Part shown: piece by piece, positions 11,180 through 24,300 of the stretch | Position numbering within the stretch: the first letter of the stretch is position 1 | How the letters are laid out: each line of letters begins with the position of its first letter | Source: Serilophus lunatus | Lineage: Eukaryota > Chordata > Aves > Passeriformes > Eurylaimidae | Assembly: GCA_013399895.1 (NCBI GenBank) | Contig: VXBA01000910.1 | Span: forward strand, 731,881 to 795,880 | Reading direction: 5' to 3' | Length of the DNA stretch: 64,000 nucleotides | Position numbers and translations under genes: made by a program | Notes under the pieces: model-generated | What the model saw: the letters and a program-made list of their open reading frames with translations, nothing else | The model's database searches: none | What the model was told of the DNA's origin: nothing

Positions 11180-14100
11180 CTAAGAGGCTCCACGTGGATC
11201 CCAACCTGGGGCTCGGGAATTAAGTGGCTTTTAAGCTCTGCAATAAAACCACGTTTGACTTGAAGAATGTTGTTATCCCTGGAAGGGGGTTTTCGCTGCT
11301 TGCTTGGACTTGCCTAAAGGGATCCAGCACAGAGGCTGCCCAAGGAAACGCACCAGGAGCTTCCTGAGAGTTTCACGGAGCACTAAGTGACAGACATCAC
11401 ACACTGGGCAGTTGGATCAGCCCAAAGCAAGGCGGGAGTCCGGCTCAGCCTGGCTGCCCAGCACAAGCCGACTCAGGGGCCCCCAGCTCACCTCCTCAAG
11501 GGAACATTGCTCCCCACGATCTCATCATGCCTCTCCACAGACAAGGAGCCTCCTGGAGCCCACGCTGAGCCCCGCGGGGACAGGGAAACCAGCTGGGTAC
11601 AAGCAGAGGCCACAGCCCGGGCCAGGCAAGAGGAGGCACTGCCCCCCTGGGAGGACTCTCCCTGTCTCTGGAGAGGTGTGGGGCACTTTGCTGTGCTGCA
11701 GGGGAGCAGGTGCCTCTCCTGAGCCTGCAGCTGCCTGTTGGAAGAACTGCAGTGTTGGCAAGAAAGCGTTTTTTCTGCCGTTCCCACCAGCATCGAAGCA
11801 GCGTCAGACAAGGCGTAAGGCTGCAGGAACCAGCAGGAGGAACCAAAATAAATCAAGATCTTTATTTCCCATAGGAAATTTACCTAGATCCCTTTTATAG
11901 TCCATTTGCCCTCCTCCTTTATGTAACTCCTCTGTGGGAGAGTAGCAGAAAACACAGAGAAAATAAACGATTTGCTGCAAAGAGTTGGTGCAAGAGCCTG
12001 AGTCACATCTAGCAGTGCGAGAAGATAACCTAAGGCTCACTGAGCAGGCTGCAGAGAACAATGAACACTGAGATCAGCACTGTGTGTCATGCATGTACAA
12101 ACTGGCCCCAGGTAACATGACTAAAGCAGAGCCACTGGTGTGCTTGAGAAAGATGCACAAACCCCACACTTTCGAGTTTATTTTATTGCTCTTAATGGCC
12201 TGCCTTCCACACGTCTCATTTCCTTTTATTGAAGCTGTCAGAGGCATTACATTATCTCACATGAGTGCAAAACCAGCGTCTCAGTCGAGCTCATACAGAT
12301 TTTTAAATGCCACAGCTGAAGAAAACAAGACACTGGGAACTGCAAAGGGAGGAGGAGGAGGGAGCAGAGTCCAGAGCACACACCTACAGGCAAAATCTCC
12401 AAAGGCTTCACAAACTGGCCAAGCCACAGTCTCCCAGCAGAAACAGGTGAGAGAGAAAGCAAAGGTACTTTTCTGATCAGCTGGATGATTCACTGAAGAA
12501 GGGCAAGTGGTCCTGTTGCAACAGAAGGCTGATGAGTAATTAATAGCTCGTCCTAAGCTCAAGGCTGAGTCTTTTACCCCAGTGCAGAGCTGTCTGCCAA
12601 ACCAGCTCTACCAACTGGCCCATGGGGCGGTAGCACCTGCAATGCTACTCCAAAGGTTTGAAAGAAAGAAGTCATATTTGCACAGGAGTTTCCCATTGCT
12701 GCCCCATTCTCATCAGTTGCTCATACTCACCACAGCATGGTTTTCATCCTCATTAGCATCCTATGACAGGGAAACACATCCAACTACAAAGATAAAGGAA
12801 AAGATCTAACAGGTAGCCTGTGGGGGGATGTATTCTTTCTCTTTTCTTGTGGGCATGGCACTGGAAGCAATCCCAGTGGGTGCCAGGAGGACTGTTGTGC
12901 ACAAAGTACCCCCAGGGTCCCTGTGCAAGGGGCTCAAAGCACTCACCTAACTCCCCAGCCATTCTGGCTGTATTTCCAAGATGTGAAAAACAGTGGTGGC
13001 AAAATCAACTACTAATGGTCAGAGACAGACTATTTTTCTCATCCACAGAGGTCAGCCTTTTACAGCTGACCTGCCTTCACTCAGCTGGCATCTGGACAGC
13101 AGGAAATCACAATATTCTGTGTTTAAAAACAACCTCCTCCACATTTTTTTCCCTGACCAGATTTCTTTTTAGTGAGTTGCTCACATCCATATCTGTGTCA
13201 TGCACAGCAGGTAAAAATCACTACTGGCCAGGGTGCCATCAGGGAGGAGGCTGACAGGTATTATGTACATGTACTGTGGTGAAGTTTGACCTTTATTTCA
13301 ACACTGCACATCCTCAAATCCTGGGAAGCCCAGAGGAAGTACTTGGTTGATCTGTACATATCATAATTTTATACAAACACAGTTAGCAATATATACAATT
13401 TAAATAAGGAAGTAGTCATTGTAGTTGAGTCCACAAATTTATAGGGCTACTTTTCAAAGTAATTTTAACAATACTAAATGTGGCTCAACACCTTTACACT
13501 ATGCAGATGGCACAGTGCTGACCTGGTACCCCCCAACAGACCAGCACACAACCTTTCCCAGTGTACCTGCACACCAGTCCTGATGCACTGGGCACAGGGT
13601 CTGCTCACAGACAACATCTTGCTACACACACAGAGAAAACCATCTGGCACACAGGCTAAATGATACAGCTCACTGCCTGCTGATGGCTACAGGCCACTCA
13701 GCAGCTATCAGTGTGACAAGGAAACATTCCCTAAATAACACCTAGGAACTCGTCTACCCTCCCTGAGAAGCAAAGAGCCTGTCTCACACAAGGAAGACCT
13801 CATTGCCAGGGCCATTTGCACTTGGGCAAACAGAGAGGCTTCCCACTTCTAACAGGAAGGTGAAAGGAAACTCTCCTTGCATAGCACATACAGGCTCCTC
13901 ACTGGCAGAGCAGCTCCTGCCCAGGCTGGGACCAGACAGGAGGGAGGTGGAATCACTCTGACAAACACGGAAGCAGATCCCTACAGACTCAGAGTGGTGA
14001 GATGACTTCACACACTCACAGCATAGTGCAGGAACCACAACTATAAATTATATTCTTCAGGAGTGGCAGGGGGTGGGAGAAGAAGTCCACAGTGGAAGAT

Positions 14101-14700
14101 TTCCTTTCCCTCTAAAGGAAGATGATGGAGTTAAATAGCAGCACTGCTGTTCATGGCCTCGCTTCTGACAACCTTGGAAAACCCCAGAGCACCCCTCACA
14201 TTCCATGAACAACCTCCCTCCACTTCTGTAGAAAGAAGAGCATTTCACTGACCTCATATCAAGGGCTGACAGAGGAGGGATGGACACAGGGACATGCAGA
14301 CACAACACAGCCTTGCTGCTGCTTCTCCTGTTGGGAACAAACTCTTCCCTGCTTGCATGACCCACTGCTGTGCTCCAGACACACCTTGCTGTGCATTTTA
14401 CTCTAGTCTGGTGCTGGAAGAAAGGCCAGACTCTAGCTTTAGTTTGACTATACTAACCGAGGAAAGGGCTCAAAGGCCATCAGGATTGCTTGTTTTACTT
14501 GTCTTTGCAATATTGTCTACAGCTTTTTTGCCACCTGGATGGCTTACTGAAATTCCTTAGCCCTATCTCCTTGCACCAAGTCCTGGGAGGAAGGGATTCT
14601 GGAAACTGCCAAATGCGAGGTGCAAACAGCCTGTGACTGTGAGTTTGGCAGCTCTTTAAATACTGCCCGTGCAGATCCTGTGGTTTCCTACTCCTCCTGG
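11180..14700. other. Intergenic DNA between the CpG-rich island and the T-box gene
   Basis: No supported coding exon is seen on either strand. A TTTATT at 13292-13297, with AATAAAGG on the minus strand and a T/G-containing stretch beyond it, could be a distal poly(A) site for the T-box gene. If used, it would extend that 3' UTR by about 1.4 kb. The sequence at 12.1-12.5 kb is of mixed composition without repeats. Confidence 0.5.
11847..11866. terminator. Back-to-back AATAAA / TTTATT pair
   Basis: A plus-strand AATAAA (11847-11852) is followed nine bases later by TTTATT (11861-11866), which is AATAAA on the minus strand. Such pairs can serve as bidirectional poly(A) signals. No gene that would use them is visible, so this may be chance in an AT-rich patch. 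Confidence 0.2.
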
Positions 14701-14711
14701 GAAATAAAGAC

Positions 14712-14951
14712 ACTGTAGAACACATTTATTCAGCCTGATCCACAGTGACACAGCTGGGGCAGCCACCAGTTTAGCCACTGCTTGTGAAACACGGTGAGGA
14801 GTTGTTGTGCAAGGAGACAAGGAAGTTAAGGTGTCCCATTCTACCACTTGCAGCAATACCTCTGCCTAGGCAAGGCTTCAAAAGCCCAGAACAAATTTGA
14901 TCTCATTTACAATTTTCTCCCAGTTTTTTCGCTGGGAAGGGTCCTCCCTGT
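14712..14951 (-). other. TBX6L: 3' untranslated region of the T-box gene
   Basis: This is the sequence between the TGA at 14952-14954 and the cleavage region just past the AATAAA at 14725-14730. The exact cleavage base is inferred. Confidence 0.55.
14725..14730 (-). terminator. TBX6L: Poly(A) signal of the T-box gene (AATAAA on the minus strand)
   Basis: The minus strand reads AATAAATGTGTTCTACAGTGTC and continues into CTTTATTT. That gives a canonical hexamer, a CA cleavage context 10-15 bases later and a GT/T-rich downstream element. It lies about 220 bases past the stop codon, giving a short 3' UTR. A plus-strand AATAAA at 14703-14708 lies immediately opposite, so the site could also stop a convergent transcript. 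Confidence 0.65.
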
Positions 14952-15378
14952 TCACCAGCAGGCATAGGGGAACAGAGGGTACTGGCTCCACTCTGCCATG
15001 GCCCCATGGGCATGTCCTGGAGCACCCTGTGTGTTGTACTCTGCAGAGAAGGCTGAGTAGCTCATGGCCCTGTACTGGCTGTGGGAAGGCACCATCCACT
15101 GCCCGAGGCTCTGCTCGGTGCCATAGGGACTGTACACGGGCGCTCGGGCTCCGGGTTTCCCAACAGAGTCTAGAGCCATGTTCACCACTCCTGTGTAGTC
15201 CTGGGGTGGAGGCAGAGGTGGGGGGAGTGGAGGCAGGTTGGTGAAGCCCTCTGGGAGCTGTTTGGAGTCATGTTCGGGCACCGTGGCGAGATCCAAGGCA
15301 GGGCACCTTGCCCGGAAATCATTCAAGGTCGCGGCGTCGCGGGTGGGAAGCTGCTGGCTGTCCCCAGCTTCATGGAAC
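14952..15378 (-). CDS. TBX6L: T-box gene exon 9 (C-terminal region and stop)
   Basis: The acceptor reads ggggctcag before GTTCCATGAAG. The exon encodes residues 311(part)-452 and stop TGA, ending in PLFPYACW. It carries the Pro-rich run PPLPPPLPPP and many Tyr, Ser and Gln residues, as in activation regions of this subfamily. No exon follows, because the poly(A) signal is 220 bases on. Confidence 0.93.
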
Positions 15379-18300
15379 CTGAGCCCCGGGGCAGAGAGAA
15401 GAGTGAGTCAAACCTACCGCAGTGGAAAACCACAGAAAACCCACACAGATCCCCTGGGGAAAGGCAGGGCAAGCTCTTCTCCTTGCCTACTGCTTCATCT
15501 TACTGTTAGTATGGATTATAGTCCAGGCTTCACAGTCACTCCCACAGAAAAATGAAATGCCAGAGAAGGTAAGTCCAGACTACCTTGGTTCTGTCTCAGT
15601 TCTAGTCTGGGCTCGCTCATGCCCAGTTCTGCAACAAGGAGGCAAATATCACTGGAGTTCTGCCACTCCTCCAAAGGACAGGCAAGCTCTGCAGTACACA
15701 GAGCTGGCTGGGAGAGCATTTTGGGATGTGGAAATAACGAGTATTACTAAGATGTGAGTTTGCTCAGGATCAGGGGGTTTGAAGCAGCACAGAAAGGTCA
15801 GCTGTGCAGCTACGTCTCTGCTACTATAACACCTGCCAACCACATGTGCTGGCCAACAGAAAGGCATCCTCCCCTGCTCCCAGTTGGCTGCTTATCTTAG
15901 GAAATACCCAGAGGAATGCCCTCAATTAAAGAGTGGCTTTGCAGCAGGAGGCAGGACTCACCGATATGTCTGGTAGGAGGGTGTTGGCACTTGCTGCTCC
16001 CTGGGCAGAGCCTCCCTCTGGTCCGCGGGCACCGGCGATGCCGCAGGGAAGGCCTGGCTGCTGTTCTGCTCCGAGCCCCAGAAGGGATATCCACTGCTGA
16101 CCACCACGGGGTTACTCTCTTCCTTCACATCTACATTCTCATCCTTCTCAAAATCTGACTCACAGCAGGGGAAAGGAAGAATGAAAACGAATGAGAAGGG
16201 GAAAGAGAGAGATAGAGCTCACAATGGTCTATTGGCAGTCGCAGGAATCACAGGATGGTGGAAGGAAACATGCTAACACTTCTCTTGTAGCCCTTCTGTG
16301 TGAAGGGAATGGCCCTTTCCAGCTTGTCTCTGCCCAGATACTGTGGTAGTTAGTCCTGCCCTGTCCTCTCTCCTTAGCTGTGCTACTGCAAGCAGCACCA
16401 CGAGCTGGAGCAAGGACTGATCTAGCTTAAAAGACTTTTTGAATACAATTCTGAGGCTTTGTTGTGATCAATATTACCACGTTCCTCAGCACCAGGCTCC
16501 TTTTCCTCAGGCAGCTTCCTCTTCTGGCTCTTGGCTGGACTGGATTTCTGGCATTTGGCTCGTCCTTCCCTGGAAAGAAACAAGACATGGGGGTAGCTTG
16601 GATTTAAGCTTTTTGCCTGGATAAACACGTGGGGATGCTGGACAAGCCTTGGAACACAAAAAGATGGGATGAATCTCTGGCATTCTGTGCCTGCCATAGC
16701 ACAGTTCCAGGGTTAGCCATGTGCTTGCCATCACTGTGTGCTCCCAGAGAAAGTCCTGACTTGCAATACCAGGGAGAAGTCAGGAAAGAGGCTCCACTTC
16801 ATGTCTGTACAAAAAGCACAATCAGCTTGGAAACTCAGCACTAGAGGTTTTGGCACTGAATTTATAAATGTAGCCTGAAGTTGGATACACACACCATGCA
16901 CACAGGTATGTGTATAACAGGGTGGGTCTGTCACTTGAAAACAGCTCTTTCCTAAATGGAAAATGAGTTTAAGTTTAGTCAGAAATGATGCTATTAGCAG
17001 GAGAAACACTTTAAAAATGTCATGGAATTTCTAAGTAAAAAAAGTCAGTTTTGGCCTTTTTTCATCAGGAAATGAAATTTTTTTTTTCAGGCACAAAATA
17101 ACACAAAACAAATTCTCAGATATTTTTGTAACATTTTCTGCTTGGAAAAAACCCCCTATTTTTTCCTTCTCTATTGCCAGTCTATGGTTGCAATTTAAGC
17201 TTTGTTTTTTCATCTCATCCGGTGGCTGCCTCAAGACCAGGCAAATCATCTCACCAGCACTGCTATCCATCTTCTTTCTTGCAGACAAAATCTCCTGTTG
17301 GAAGAGCTGCTTTTCCACCCACAGGAAAAAGAGATGAGGGAGCTTCCAAATGTCAGAATCAAGCTGATCTCCAAGAGACCAAATGATCTGCTGTGGACTG
17401 CTATTCACATGTCAGACTCCAGTCTAGCTCCAACTTGCAAGGGAATGCAGGCCTCAAATTTGTCACACCTCCCACATTTCTCTAGGAATTATCACCTCCC
17501 ACTCCCCAAATCCCCTGGGAGGAGGCTGCACAGGGGGACATTATTCCCAGATACAGGCAAATGCAGTGTGCACAATGGAGCAGGCTCAGCAGAGCTGGCT
17601 GGAAGAGTTTTGCTCAAAGGCCTTGTGTAACATTTACAACTGAACTCCAGCTACAAATAAATTAAGATGAAAAAACAGTTTACCTTCGAGTGTTCTTCCC
17701 ATGTTCACGGAAACCTTTAGCAAACGGATTGTTGTCAATCTTGAGCTTTGTAATCTTAAAATAAAAGGAATAAGGTTCAGTATCATGGTGACTGGTTGGG
17801 TTCTTCTCTGTTTCAAGACCTTTACCTCAGTATTTATCACAACAGCTTGTCTGGAGGTTTTGCCCTTGCCACAGTATTTGAGCTCCCCCAGCAGCTCCCA
17901 TTATTGATTAGGAAGAGGCCCAGGGAGAGAAGTGACTTTGCCAGGGTCAGCAGTGATTTGGGTGGGATTCATCTGACTAGAGAAACACACAGGCTGAGTA
18001 CCTATATCTGGGCTTCTGCCCATACTTTTTACTGCATTTAGAGTTCTGTGTGTCACTGCCACCACTCAATACCACTAAGGTACACGATCCATCTCATCAG
18101 AGAGAGGCTGTTTTCCACAGGCACCATAACGTGCCTGTTTCTCCCCACGGTCCATCGCGGGTGCCCGGGGTGAGCAGATTGGAAGGAGGCACCTTCCTCT
18201 GCAAGAGTTACAAAGCCAGCATTCAGCACCGTGTCCAAAAGCTGTACCTGCTCGTTCTGGTAGGCAGTGACAGAAATGAAGACAGTCTCAGGGAAGCTGA

Positions 18301-21300
18301 AAACCTGGAAGATGCTCCAGCGGACGCTGAAGAGGTCGTCTGCCTGCACAATGTGGAAGCGCGGCTTGTACCGGTGCATGGAGTGCAGGATGATCTGGCA
18401 CAGGGACAAAGGACAAGGTTTCTGTGTGCACACACTGCCAACACACACAACCAAAGCCCTTCACTAGCAGGTGGCTAAGGAATAAGGGCTGGGCTGAGGG
18501 AGGAAGAAAGGGCACTTGGATGTGTTTTATCCTCCACATGATTTACTTTCTCCCAAATCTCACTTATTTCCCACGACATTCATCTGCGGTGAATTCCAAG
18601 GGAACACAGCACAACCTACATGCCCATGTTGATCCAGAGTGTTGTTGGTGAGCTTCAGTTTTTGGAAGGAGACAGGTTCTTTCATCCAGTGGCTGCCAGG
18701 AGCTGGGGAATCTGGGTGGACATAGGTGCGACAAGGGAGCTGGGGCTCTGCTTTTCCAGCAACTTCCCACTGGTCTTTATTCCACTGTAAAGGGAAAGAC
18801 AGAAATCTGGATCTTAAAAGAACCTGCTTTCAGTACAGGAAAGCCTCAATGACTTTGCTTCACTGTCAATTCAGTGCACTCTTCTGAAGCACAAGTAGCA
18901 GATTCTCTCTTACAAGCCATGATCATGTTACCAAATCAGCTCCAAGTTTAGGCCTCATTTTTCCTTCCTTTCTCCCAGTGGCTGCCAGAGAAGTCTGACA
19001 TCAATCATGATTAAAACTGTACTGCTTACAATGAAAATTAGTTACCTTTCCAGCTGCTCTCCAAGCAAAATTGACAAATAACTCCAGAGAGGCATAAAAT
19101 CCACCAATTATTTCTGAACTTTGTCCAAAGAGAATTTATTTATCAGCACGGCCAGTGAAACATAAAGATTAATCTAAAAAAAGCTGAAAGGACAGCATAA
19201 ATTCGGTTATTTAAAGTACTTACCTTGTACCTGAAGTTGTCCATTGGCACAAAATCTACCAGCATGAGGTACTTGGCATATGGGATTAAGCCAGAGACTT
19301 TGATTTTGCATTGTGGAAACATTCGTCTGAAGCAGAAAATGAAAAACAGAGTACAAAGACTTCTCTGTAAAAGGGGTACAATGACCAAGCAGCATACCAT
19401 GTTCACCAACTACTGTGCAGAGTCCTGGCAGCAGTATTTCTTTGGCCAGATACTGACCATTTGTCCATCTTACTGATGGACTGTCTGGTCCCACAGGTTT
19501 AGGTGGGATAGGCATTAACAGGGCAGCACTCACTGATGGCCTGACACTGCCTTTGATCTTTTAATTCCTGTAACACAACGGTGGAAAACTTAAAAGGAAC
19601 TATTTGGAGTTTGTACGTAGATCCTCACCTGCTGCAGCTCTCACAGACCCAGAGGATGGGTTAGAACATTTTTGAGTGTGGGCAGAAAATGTGCTCTCAT
19701 CTAAGAATGCACCCAGCTTTCTGTGCTTGTGCTCCCTGCCACTACTTTATACATCTGACTCTGCAAAAAAAGCTTTGACACCTATCTCCCTATCCAAAGA
19801 GATTATTTCAGCTCACAGTAGCTTTGACAAAATACATTACAATTTCACAATTCCATATTCTTTCCTTGCAAGCTCCACAATACATGACTCATTTATGCTT
19901 CAGAGTAGTCTGCATGAACAGATCATTATGAATCTACACCATGTTCTTGTCTGCAAATGCAGACTCAGACCCAGGCACTTACTGCTCTACTGCTGCAAAG
20001 GAAGCCCAGGGCACTTTCCAGAGCAACCTCGAGGTGACAGGAAGAACATCAGTATTGAAATAAGAGCACAGCAGTTTTCTCAGCTCATCAGTGACCTTTT
20101 GCACTTCACAGTTTGAACTTCTACAACATCCTGAAAGTGCAATTATTCTGCCAGGATCAGGAAGATGTGCATAACTGGCTACAAAACTAGTTTAAAGCCA
20201 GCATTCAAAAAATGAGCACATGGAGATTTTGACAAGAGTGTGGAGGAGTGTGGGGTGGGCAGCTGTGCTGTGCCCCTCACCTGCCAGATTTGGTGATGAT
20301 CATTTCAGTTCCAATCTGATGAAACTTCATCCAGAGACCCATGTCCTCGAGGGTCACCACAATGGAGCTCTGTGGGTAGGGCTCCAGGCTGGGGGAAGGA
20401 AGAGCCTCACACGGTGCTTTCACCTCTAGAGAGAGAAGACAGTGACCTCAGGCAGGCAGGAGGGGACCCCACATGGCACTGCCCCTCCTGGTCAGGGACT
20501 GGGAACTCTGTGCCACAACAAAACTCTTAAAATCTGTTTCTTCACAAGACTTAATTTAACAGGCTCAGAGCCTTTTCCAACAGGTTTGTAAAGATCTGTG
20601 TGTTGTCCCAGCTCAACCTAAACTCTGTTGTTACAAAACTCATAGTGGCAGGTAGCACAATCCACTGTTCTGATCGGGATCACACAAAACGCTTCTATCA
20701 AGAGAATACAATGAAAGCTGAAAGGATTGGAAAGGTTTTAAGTGTTCCCGTGGGTAATGGGGGAAACCACAGGTAGGTGGTAGCAGAGGTGAAAAATCCC
20801 TCCAGAAGACAAAGATGGGACAGGCAGGAGCCCTACATGTGAGTGAAGGCAAGAAAAGGAGGTGACAGGCTACGAAATATTCTGAAAAGAAGACAGCTGG
20901 TCTGAACTGGGCTTGGAGATGGAGACCACCAAGGAGCCTGTGGTGGCAGTGGAAGGTGCCTCTCCAGTAACACCCCCTGGCACATCAGAGGAGCTGCCTG
21001 CAATGTCTTTCTGTTGGAGGCAGAGGACCAACTGGGGAAGACAAAAGGGCAACTATTCTGGGGGGAACAGTCTTTGTTGTTGATGGTACCAACCACCTCT
21101 GTACAGCTGTTGGGATTAAAATACTGTAAGGCAAGCAAGTTTGCTGCTGCCATACTGAAATCCCAGTTTCACTTTAGACCAAAACGTGGCCTGGTGTAGT
21201 GCTGGCAGGCTGATTTCATGCCCAGGGCACCCACAGCAGCAGTGCTGTGCCCAGCTCAGAGCCAGCAGGGCACCTCTCGGGGTGATGCATTAGCAGCCAG

Positions 21301-24300
21301 GCACAGCTATTTGTTTAAAAGGGAGATTTTTCTGCCTCTCAGCCTGATCGGATCTTATTCAGAGCATAGCAGAAAAGAAGGGAATTTTCACCTCGTTACA
21401 GCCTTCCTGAGTAATGCCTTCAAAAGAATATTCACAAAAGGTAGACAATTATTTCCAGAGAAATTAGGGGTTTTTTTATAAAGGGACATCTTTCCACAAA
21501 AACAATGCAAGACTAAGGGGTTCTTCCCTCAGTACTAACAAGTAAAAAGTATTTAAATGTAATTTTGTCAGTTTGTAAAGGTCTTTAGGCATTTAAAAAA
21601 AATATCCTCTACCCTTTTTTCTGCTTTGATCCAACATTAATGAACTGGGTAAGAAGTGACACCTAGTTTGCTCGCTAAGATTAGCCTGTTAACATCTTCT
21701 TACTAAAGCTTCCCCCATATCCTCTTGCAAAGACATGAAAGCTGCCATGAGATGATGCATTCGGTAGCTCAGTGCAGCACATGTATCAAAAGGAGTTACA
21801 ATAAAATTGGGCTGATTTCCCACAGGAGCCATCCAGTCACAAATACATGCAAACAGATTTTGATTAGCTAGACAGATGCTCGCTCCTTCCCCAAATGAAT
21901 TTTAGAATTAACATTTCTGTAAGCAAATTCCAATGCCATTAAATGAGACTACAACAAGGCAAATCTCAGGAGTCCTTATTGAGGGGAGACATCTAATGAA
22001 GTTGAGGGGAATTGAAGTGAAAGGAGTTCAACAATGAATTAAAAATCAAAGCAGATGTTTATAATCTGTTTTTTACCAAAATGAGTCCACACTGCACCTG
22101 TAAGAGCACGATGCTGCAGGAGATAGGGACAATAAATGCTGCAGCAAAGATTTTAAAAGGTAGTTGATGCCTTTAACCATGCAGGTTTAGTGTGCACAGT
22201 CTGAGGCTAAAGGACAGGACATAAGAGTCTACATGAGGCTCTGGGCCCCAGCAATAGTGTGAGCTTGGGAACGGATCCACACAGCCAAGGATGCAGCCAT
22301 GCATCTATTAGTAGGATCCACTTTGGATTTTGTTTGCAGAGCCAAAGGCTGGCTTGTAAGGCACTTCAAATTCCCTTCTAGTTTGTGCCTGTGTAACTCA
22401 TGCCAAGACTTAGACACACAAGCCCCTCCAAAGTTGCCTGCACATTGGAATTACAGCACAGAGAGGTCTGGGCAGGGTGTCCAAGCACTCAATGCAACTT
22501 GTTTGATCTGTATTTCTATGGTTTCATCTTCTAAGTAACTTAGGTTTTAAGTACTATTTGAAAAGGATTTAAACCTTCTCAAAGAATTCTAGTTCAACAT
22601 TTTTTAAAAAAATATTATCATTGTTTTAGTAACACAACATGTGGTACATTTTAAAACATATTCTTTATGCCCATATGAGGTTGAAAAGGAAGAAAGCTGG
22701 TATGAAAAAATCACTGAAAATTAAGAGCTCTTCAATCTATCCTGTGCTTGATTTGAAAGTCTTTACACCAACAGGAGCAGCTTGTCTTAGAGTTTCTGTA
22801 TCTAGAATAAGCTGTATATATCTTTTTCTGAAGTTGGGGACAGAAAGGAGAGAAACAGAACTGAGAGACAATTCAGTAATGCTTGCACGAGGAGGAAGAT
22901 ATTTGGATAGAAGATGCTGGAATACAATTCCCTCACCTAAAGCAATCCCTCAGTTAATCATCAATTACTAAGACAACTGTTACAATGCCAGAAAATTTGT
23001 TCCAGCCTTCCCAAAATGTATGGGATAGGGTTTGCAATACTGGAAAAACTCCAGTGAGGCAAAAGATATGCTTTTTACCTTCACTAAAACCCACTACTAC
23101 ATTTGTTGTCTTCCAAGTGAAGAAGTCCAACACTAACACCTATCCAGTGCTCACTGGGAAGGAATGCAGGTCAACATATAAAGCTTTTTAAGAAATTAAT
23201 CTTGCCAACAATCAAAAAAATCCCCATGTTCTCTGATCTTATAAACATCTGTAGAAACACCCCGACCCTCTGGAGGGAACCTTATTTCTCAAAACTAGAG
23301 AGATTTTTGGCAATAACAATAGTATGGTAATCCTACAAATGCAATGGCTTCATCTCTCAGATGCACCTGGAATATTTCTGCTATAGAGGGTCAAAGACCA
23401 GAAGCAACTCAATAAGAAAATGAGGTGACTTCTGCCATAGTTGGAATCTTTAACTTAAGAAGGTACCATAATACAGTCTATAATTTTTCATTGTTGTGCT
23501 TTTGTTTTCCAGCTCAAAATTCTTTCCAAGTGGCAGAAATCAGTATGAATCAGATCAACACAGCAGGGACTGCAAAAACCCCAAACAGCAGGGATGGTGG
23601 AGATTAACTGTGTCACTAAACAGGTATTTTGCTTATGAATGAGACAACACCTTGCAGAGGAAGAGAAAGGAAGCTGAGAATGCCCAGTCACTTCCAATGT
23701 GTGCTATGAACTGCACACCTAAACCAGGTAAAGAGTTGTTTCCTTCTGACACAGAGTAAAACCCCAGAGTAAATGTGGGGGTCAGTTATGCTGACAAATG
23801 CAGTGCCTCTGGGCTGGCCCTTATTTTCACAAATCTGGCTTTGATCCCAATCCAGTCATGCTCCACACAGGAGAGATTAACAGCATGTTCAAATGCATTG
23901 AAGGAAAGCACAATGAAAGCCTAAGGAAATCCCGTGTTGGGCATGAACGTGGAAGAAGTGGGCAGAGGGGAGAAAAAAAAGCAAGAAAAACCAGATAGTT
24001 AGTATCACACCTATTATTACAAGTGGAACAAATATTTCCAAACTTTCCCCGGCCTTCAAGGCGAAGAACTCGGTACTTTGTAGACAATACACAAGCAACA
24101 CCTCCAGCCTTCAGAGAAGGATCACGCTGCACAAGGTGATGTGGATAAGGCAGGTTTGGACACATTGTAGCAAAGGCTTGCTCACTTTAGAAAATATCTT
24201 CCAAAGTTCACAAAAAACACTTTAACCTGTTATTTCTCATCTATTCCTACAAAAAAAATCCCAGTTTATAAATCCTTTCCAGCCCCACGCACACTACTAT

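Larger units (their letters stand above)
10610..11180. promoter_or_regulatory. CpG-rich island containing two minisatellites
   Basis: This is the most CpG-dense stretch of the window, with repeated CCGG, GCCGGC, GACGG and CGCGG strings, while the flanks are CpG-poor. Such islands often mark promoters. A splice-donor-like AGGTAAGT lies at about 10945-10952 on the plus strand. I cannot pair it with a downstream acceptor and coding exon, so whether a transcript starts here is unknown. GC-rich minisatellites alone can also raise CpG density. Confidence 0.35.

Noticed and set aside
10609..11193. Long minus-strand open frame rich in Pro, Ser, Gln and Ala
   Set aside because: It is produced by the 10-bp GCTGCTGG(G/T)G minisatellite read on the opposite strand. 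Several frames are open at once and the coding pattern follows the repeat unit.
16155..16160. Alternative acceptor (gag/TCAGAT) for T-box exon 8
   Set aside because: It would add four bases and shift the frame relative to exon 7; only the cag/ATTTTG acceptor keeps the reading frame.
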